Of a DNA stretch of 64,000 bases, positions 61,131 through 64,000 are shown in pieces. The DNA comes from Ornithodoros turicata (lineage: Eukaryota; Arthropoda; Arachnida; Ixodida; Argasidae): NCBI RefSeq assembly GCF_037126465.1, contig NW_026999318.1:2266447-2330446 (forward strand), written 5' to 3'. Under the pieces are notes generated by a model. That model saw only the letters and a program-made list of their open reading frames with translations. It was not told the origin of the DNA and did no database searches. The stretch's first letter is position 1. The number at the start of each line of letters is the position of its first letter. The translations under genes were made by a program, and so were the position numbers.

Positions 61131-61571
61131 TTTTAGTTTTACGCAGCAGAGAGGCAAGGACAGAGAACAAGACGGAAAGGCTGCGTACTCACAACTAAAA
61201 GAAATTTTTATTGTTGACACACTTAAACAGCTGAATTCCATGGCGTATAGGCATATCACAAACACGTGAACACTAGAAATCATTATCGAGAAACATATAA
61301 TGTACCAGATATGGTGCAAGCACATTAAGTGCTTGCACATGGTGTAAGCACACATACATATGGTGGAACCACACCATCCACCGATCTCAACCAAGCTGAG
61401 ATAATGTTTATCGATACTAATTTCTAGTGTTCACTGGTTTGCGATATGCCTACGCCATGGAATTTTGCTATTTAAGTGTGTCAACAATAAAAAATTTCTT
61501 CAGTTGTGAGTACGCAGCCTTCCCGTCAGGTTCTCTGTCCTTGACTCTATGCTGCGTAAAACTAAAAAAAA
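61131..61571. repeat. palindrome of Penelope-type 3' UTRs
   Basis: The left arm at 61131-61303 and the right arm at 61399-61571 are inverted copies (about 170 bp each, roughly 90 percent alike by eye). The right arm reads GTGTGTCAACAATAAAAAAT, then TTCTTCAGTTGTGAGTACGC, a polyadenylation-like 3' end. The centre has a small stem, GTGCAAGCAC / GTGCTTGCAC. Confidence 0.85.
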
Positions 61572-61913
61572 GCATGCTGTAAAGCATGCTGTATGAACAC
61601 ACGCGTTCAACACGGCCACCGCCGTTGCTAATATGTCAGTAAAACTGGGAAACATTCTCCTGAGCAAACGTGCCACAATGTTTCTCAAAGAACCCAGTTA
61701 CGCTGCAACATGTATTTCCAGCGCGTTTCTAGCTACACCAACACAGACTTCAACGTCACGTAGCGGTTCTTACATGCTTCAGAGCGACGTCTAGGCGAAA
61801 CAAAGTGTCAATCACCACCGTTATCTGATACGAATTGCCACGGTATGTCTCTTTCGTTTCTGAACCGAGAAATCCCCTCCCCCCCGCTGAAACGCGCACG
61901 CCGAAGCCACTCC

Positions 61914-61920
61914 ATAAATA
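61914..61920 (+). promoter_or_regulatory. TATA-like box
   Basis: ATAAATA within CCATAAATACC lies 41-47 bp upstream of a well-placed ATG, with GCCACCGCC directly before the ATG. This is consistent with a core promoter whose start site lies near 61945. Confidence 0.5.
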
Positions 61921-61960
61921 CCATAGGCTCTTCCCCTGGGAACCATATCGTGCCACCGCC

Positions 61961-61997
61961 ATGAAGACCTTGTGCCTTCTGCTGCTTGCAGTTTGGG
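61961..61997 (+). CDS. first coding exon: signal peptide of a secreted protein
   Basis: ATG in an excellent Kozak context (GCCACCGCCATGA) encodes MKTLCLLLLAVW, a lysine followed by a leucine-rich core. It is then cut by a donor, GGGTAGGT (intron begins 61998, phase 1). A TATA-like box lies just upstream. Signal peptide alone in exon 1 with a phase-1 intron is the usual layout of arthropod secreted proteins. The next exon is not in view: the following 2 kb is SINE, Penelope and MULE debris, so the mature protein is unknown. Confidence 0.6.
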
Positions 61998-62125
61998 GTA
62001 GGTTCCGTTAACTTTTTTTTTGATTACGTGTTAGCGCTGCGAAGCAACTGTGGCTATGAGCGGCGTACAGATGTGGACAGACGGAGAGAGGACAGCAGGA
62101 AGGAGTGGGGGACAGGAGGGTTAGT

Positions 62126-62216
62126 ATGCGTCCTGGGCCGACTTCAGGGGGAACTGTGCCGACATTCGTCTGGAAAGTCTTCGGAAAACCCAGGGAAAAC
62201 CTCAGACAGCACAGCC
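62126..62216 (-). repeat. fragment of the 300-bp SINE
   Basis: The minus strand has GTTTTCCCTGGGTTTTCC and TGTCGGCACAGTTCCCCCTG then GGCCCAGGACGCA. Head and tail are lost. Confidence 0.7.
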
Positions 62217-62254
62217 GGTGGTAGGATTGGTTCCGTACAGATGCAAGGTTGATG

Positions 62255-62640
62255 CCTCCACCCCTTCTGGGCACCTTGCGGTGCACTGTCGCACTTGCAA
62301 ATGTAAACCACTGTTCGAAGCTACAACCATTTGTGCTCGCTTCAAAGAAAAGAATGTTCAAGAGATTGTGGAGGCCTCCCTAATCTCCTCACTGGGAGAT
62401 AAGTGTGTTAGTCAAACTTCTTTGTCCCTCTTACCAGTCGAGATTGACTATCTTCCAGGAGACTAACTTTTGTTGGAACATGTTTATCCTCACCTTTATC
62501 ACTATCTGTGTCCTACTTTCTTGCGCCTTTTAACTGACGTATTGTCAATAAATCCTTTAGTTGAGAGTCTGCAGTTCCGCTGTTGTGTGTTTCTACCGTT
62601 GTGTCTCCGTCCTCTCTTTGGCTGCAAGATTTTACTCATG
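62255..62640 (+). pseudogene. Penelope-like GIY-YIG C-terminus and 3' UTR
   Basis: The frame gives HLAVHCRTCKCKPLFEATTI, then ISSLGDKCVSQTSLSLLPVE and IDYLPGD stop at 62464-62466. It is the distal half of the same nuclease region seen at 21107-21330. The 3' UTR contains CAATAAATCCTTTAGTTGAG followed by TTGTGTGTTTCTACCGTTGT, the type of sequence that forms the palindromes at 6.3 and 61.1 kb. The first half is missing, so this is a 5'-truncated copy. Confidence 0.82.
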
Positions 62641-62704
62641 GCTATGTACCAACTACCCCAAATTTCTACCTTGGTGAAGGGTGCAGAACCTGGGACTCAC
62701 CAGG

Positions 62705-63255
62705 CCGTACGCGGACAACGTTGACGACTTCGCCATCAAAGTCAGGTAGCTTGCTGCGTTGGCATTTCTACCCGTGGACGATGTTCGGGAAACCTATTCA
62801 AGCTTGAAAACACAATATACTGCGGACGCATCAGCACTACTGGAGTGGTGAGAGACGAACTACATCCTGGGCAGACCCGTACAGCGCAGTACTGCTGATG
62901 GACGGACGGTTGTAATCAGTACCACACCGACGTTTCCGCCTTCCCTGTGGAACGTCTCCGATCTCGTCGACGCTGGACAACTCGGACAATCAACGGGGTG
63001 GAGGCTTGGCATCGCCGGTAGAATGCGCTGGTGGGTACGCAACACGTCAGCGTGTTCACCATGATCCAATCCATGGTACAAGAACAGGAGAGGACCGAGA
63101 CATGCATAGAGCGGCTTATTCGTGGAGATGCACCCCGCCTTCCGCGAGAAGAACAGCGCCTCAGCGAAGATCGCCTTCGAAGAATTTTGGACGATAGAGA
63201 AGACAGGGATGTACAACAATTTCTGCGAGCTGTTGCTCATAACTTTTCCTTGTAG
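62705..63255 (+). pseudogene. FLYWCH-MULE transposase, C-terminal half
   Basis: Frames with several stops give LAALAFLPVDDVRETY, LLEW-ETNYILGRPV, PPSLWNVSDLVDAG and, after a shift, RTINGVEAWHRR, then VSVFTMIQSMVQEQERTE and a final 40-codon helix ending HNFSL stop at 63253-63255. The LW-V.......T-N-VE-WHR motif is the conserved end of MULE transposases. An AATAAA at 63280 follows. It is of the same type as the N-terminal half at 50033-50735, but whether it is the same copy is unknown. Confidence 0.85.
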
Positions 63256-63682
63256 TAATAATGTGACTATAAAGTGCTCAATAAATGCTTGGTTGTATGT
63301 TTGACCGTGAATCATTGTCATCTTCTCACATTTTACCTTTCTATGTAAGGCTATAAGCGGGTACACATCGAAATATATATGTTCAAGACAGACACAGAGA
63401 ATACGTAAGTCCAGGTCGATTGTAGACAGCAAACTAGAGCGCAGCACAGAGTTCCAAGCAGGTGAGACCGGGACAGAGTTCATGTCGAAGGGAACAAATC
63501 ACCCGGAAAGGAGGGACGAGCTGCGGGGTCATGCACACAGCTGTGGGTAATGTGATGCCGACATGAGCAGTTAATGTGTTGGCTATAATATAGTGCTAAC
63601 GGGGTATAAAAATGCCCCCCTCCTCTCAAAGACGAAAGGAAACGCGAGAAGAACGCTCTGACATGCCGTTGCATCGTATTTC

Positions 63683-63792
63683 GACCATTTGATTCTTCGG
63701 CCTTTTGAGCCTTCGGCTTTCTGACTGTTCTGCCTTCTGATTTTTCGGCCTTTTGAATTTTCGGCCTTTGAACTCAGCCTTTTGATAGTGAC
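63683..63792 (-). repeat. TTCGGCCTTTTGA minisatellite
   Basis: About seven degenerate units such as CTTCGGCCTTTTGAGC and TTTCGGCCTTTTGAATT, the reverse complement of the units at 49380-49512. The rest of the window to 64000 is A-rich with no gene. Confidence 0.85.
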
Positions 63793-64000
63793 CCTTCAGT
63801 GACTCCCTTCTCTCAAAGGTTAGCCTGCGCTACAGCGGCTTGCCATTCCCGGCTAAACAACAATTAAAAAAAGGAAGAAACAAATCAAAATAAGAAAACA
63901 AAAACGTAACAAACACAAAAGGAAAATAAACACGAAATTTATCACGGTTCACCGAGAAGGCCACAGACTCGCAGGAACTGAACAAGTGCCTTTGTCACTT

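Noticed and set aside
62860..63483. A 207-codon minus-strand open frame
   Set aside because: It is the antisense of the MULE C-terminal half and shows no domain of its own.

Overview
This window is eukaryotic, intron-rich and packed with mobile elements. It looks like arthropod DNA, most likely a tick. The reasons are tRNA-derived SINEs that resemble the tick Ruka type, several Penelope-like fragments with GIY-YIG endonuclease, RNase H-bearing LINEs, THAP/P, Tigger, hAT, CACTA-like and FLYWCH-MULE remnants, and element tails in (ATC)n. The tick assignment is inference from remembered repeat families; no database was consulted.

The backbone of the window is one host gene on the minus strand: a phospholipid scramblase (PLSCR family). 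I assembled it by eye from six coding exons at 45553-45771, 44022-44099, 33191-33342, 16246-16416, 13992-14150 and 9610-9675. Every junction has GT/AG ends, the phases agree, and the sum is 813 nt (270 residues plus stop), so the gene spans about 36 kb for a normal-length protein. Its introns (about 1.5, 10.7, 16.8, 2.1 and 4.3 kb) hold most of the transposons described here. Most of the protein-coding transposon remnants in them lie antisense to the gene.

Layout: 1-9.6 kb is downstream flank with SINEs, a large palindrome and unidentified exon-like pieces. 9.6-45.8 kb is the scramblase gene with, in its introns, foldback elements (10.2, 12.2 and 25.0 kb), Tigger derivatives (15.1 and 35.6 kb), LINE pieces (16.7, 17.8, 23.8 and 38.1 kb), a CACTA-like element carrying a conserved-looking terminal exon (22.7 kb), a truncated Mag-type Ty3/gypsy element (26.8-30.0 kb), a hAT MITE (32.3 kb) and a decayed intron-containing THAP/P-element transposase gene (38.8-43.0 kb). 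45.8-64 kb is a second repeat-rich region with MULE, Penelope, LINE and SINE copies. It also holds two likely host exons on the plus strand: a terminal exon of a small protein ending in a cationic Cys-X6-Cys tail (53.2 kb), and a TATA-box plus signal-peptide first exon (61.96 kb).

No rRNA genes, functional tRNA genes or CRISPR arrays were seen. The most notable items are the reconstructed scramblase gene, the nested inverted duplications between 19.8 and 26.8 kb, the repeated palindromic Penelope-type 3' ends, the CACTA-like element with its retained domain, and the candidate hairpin peptide exon.
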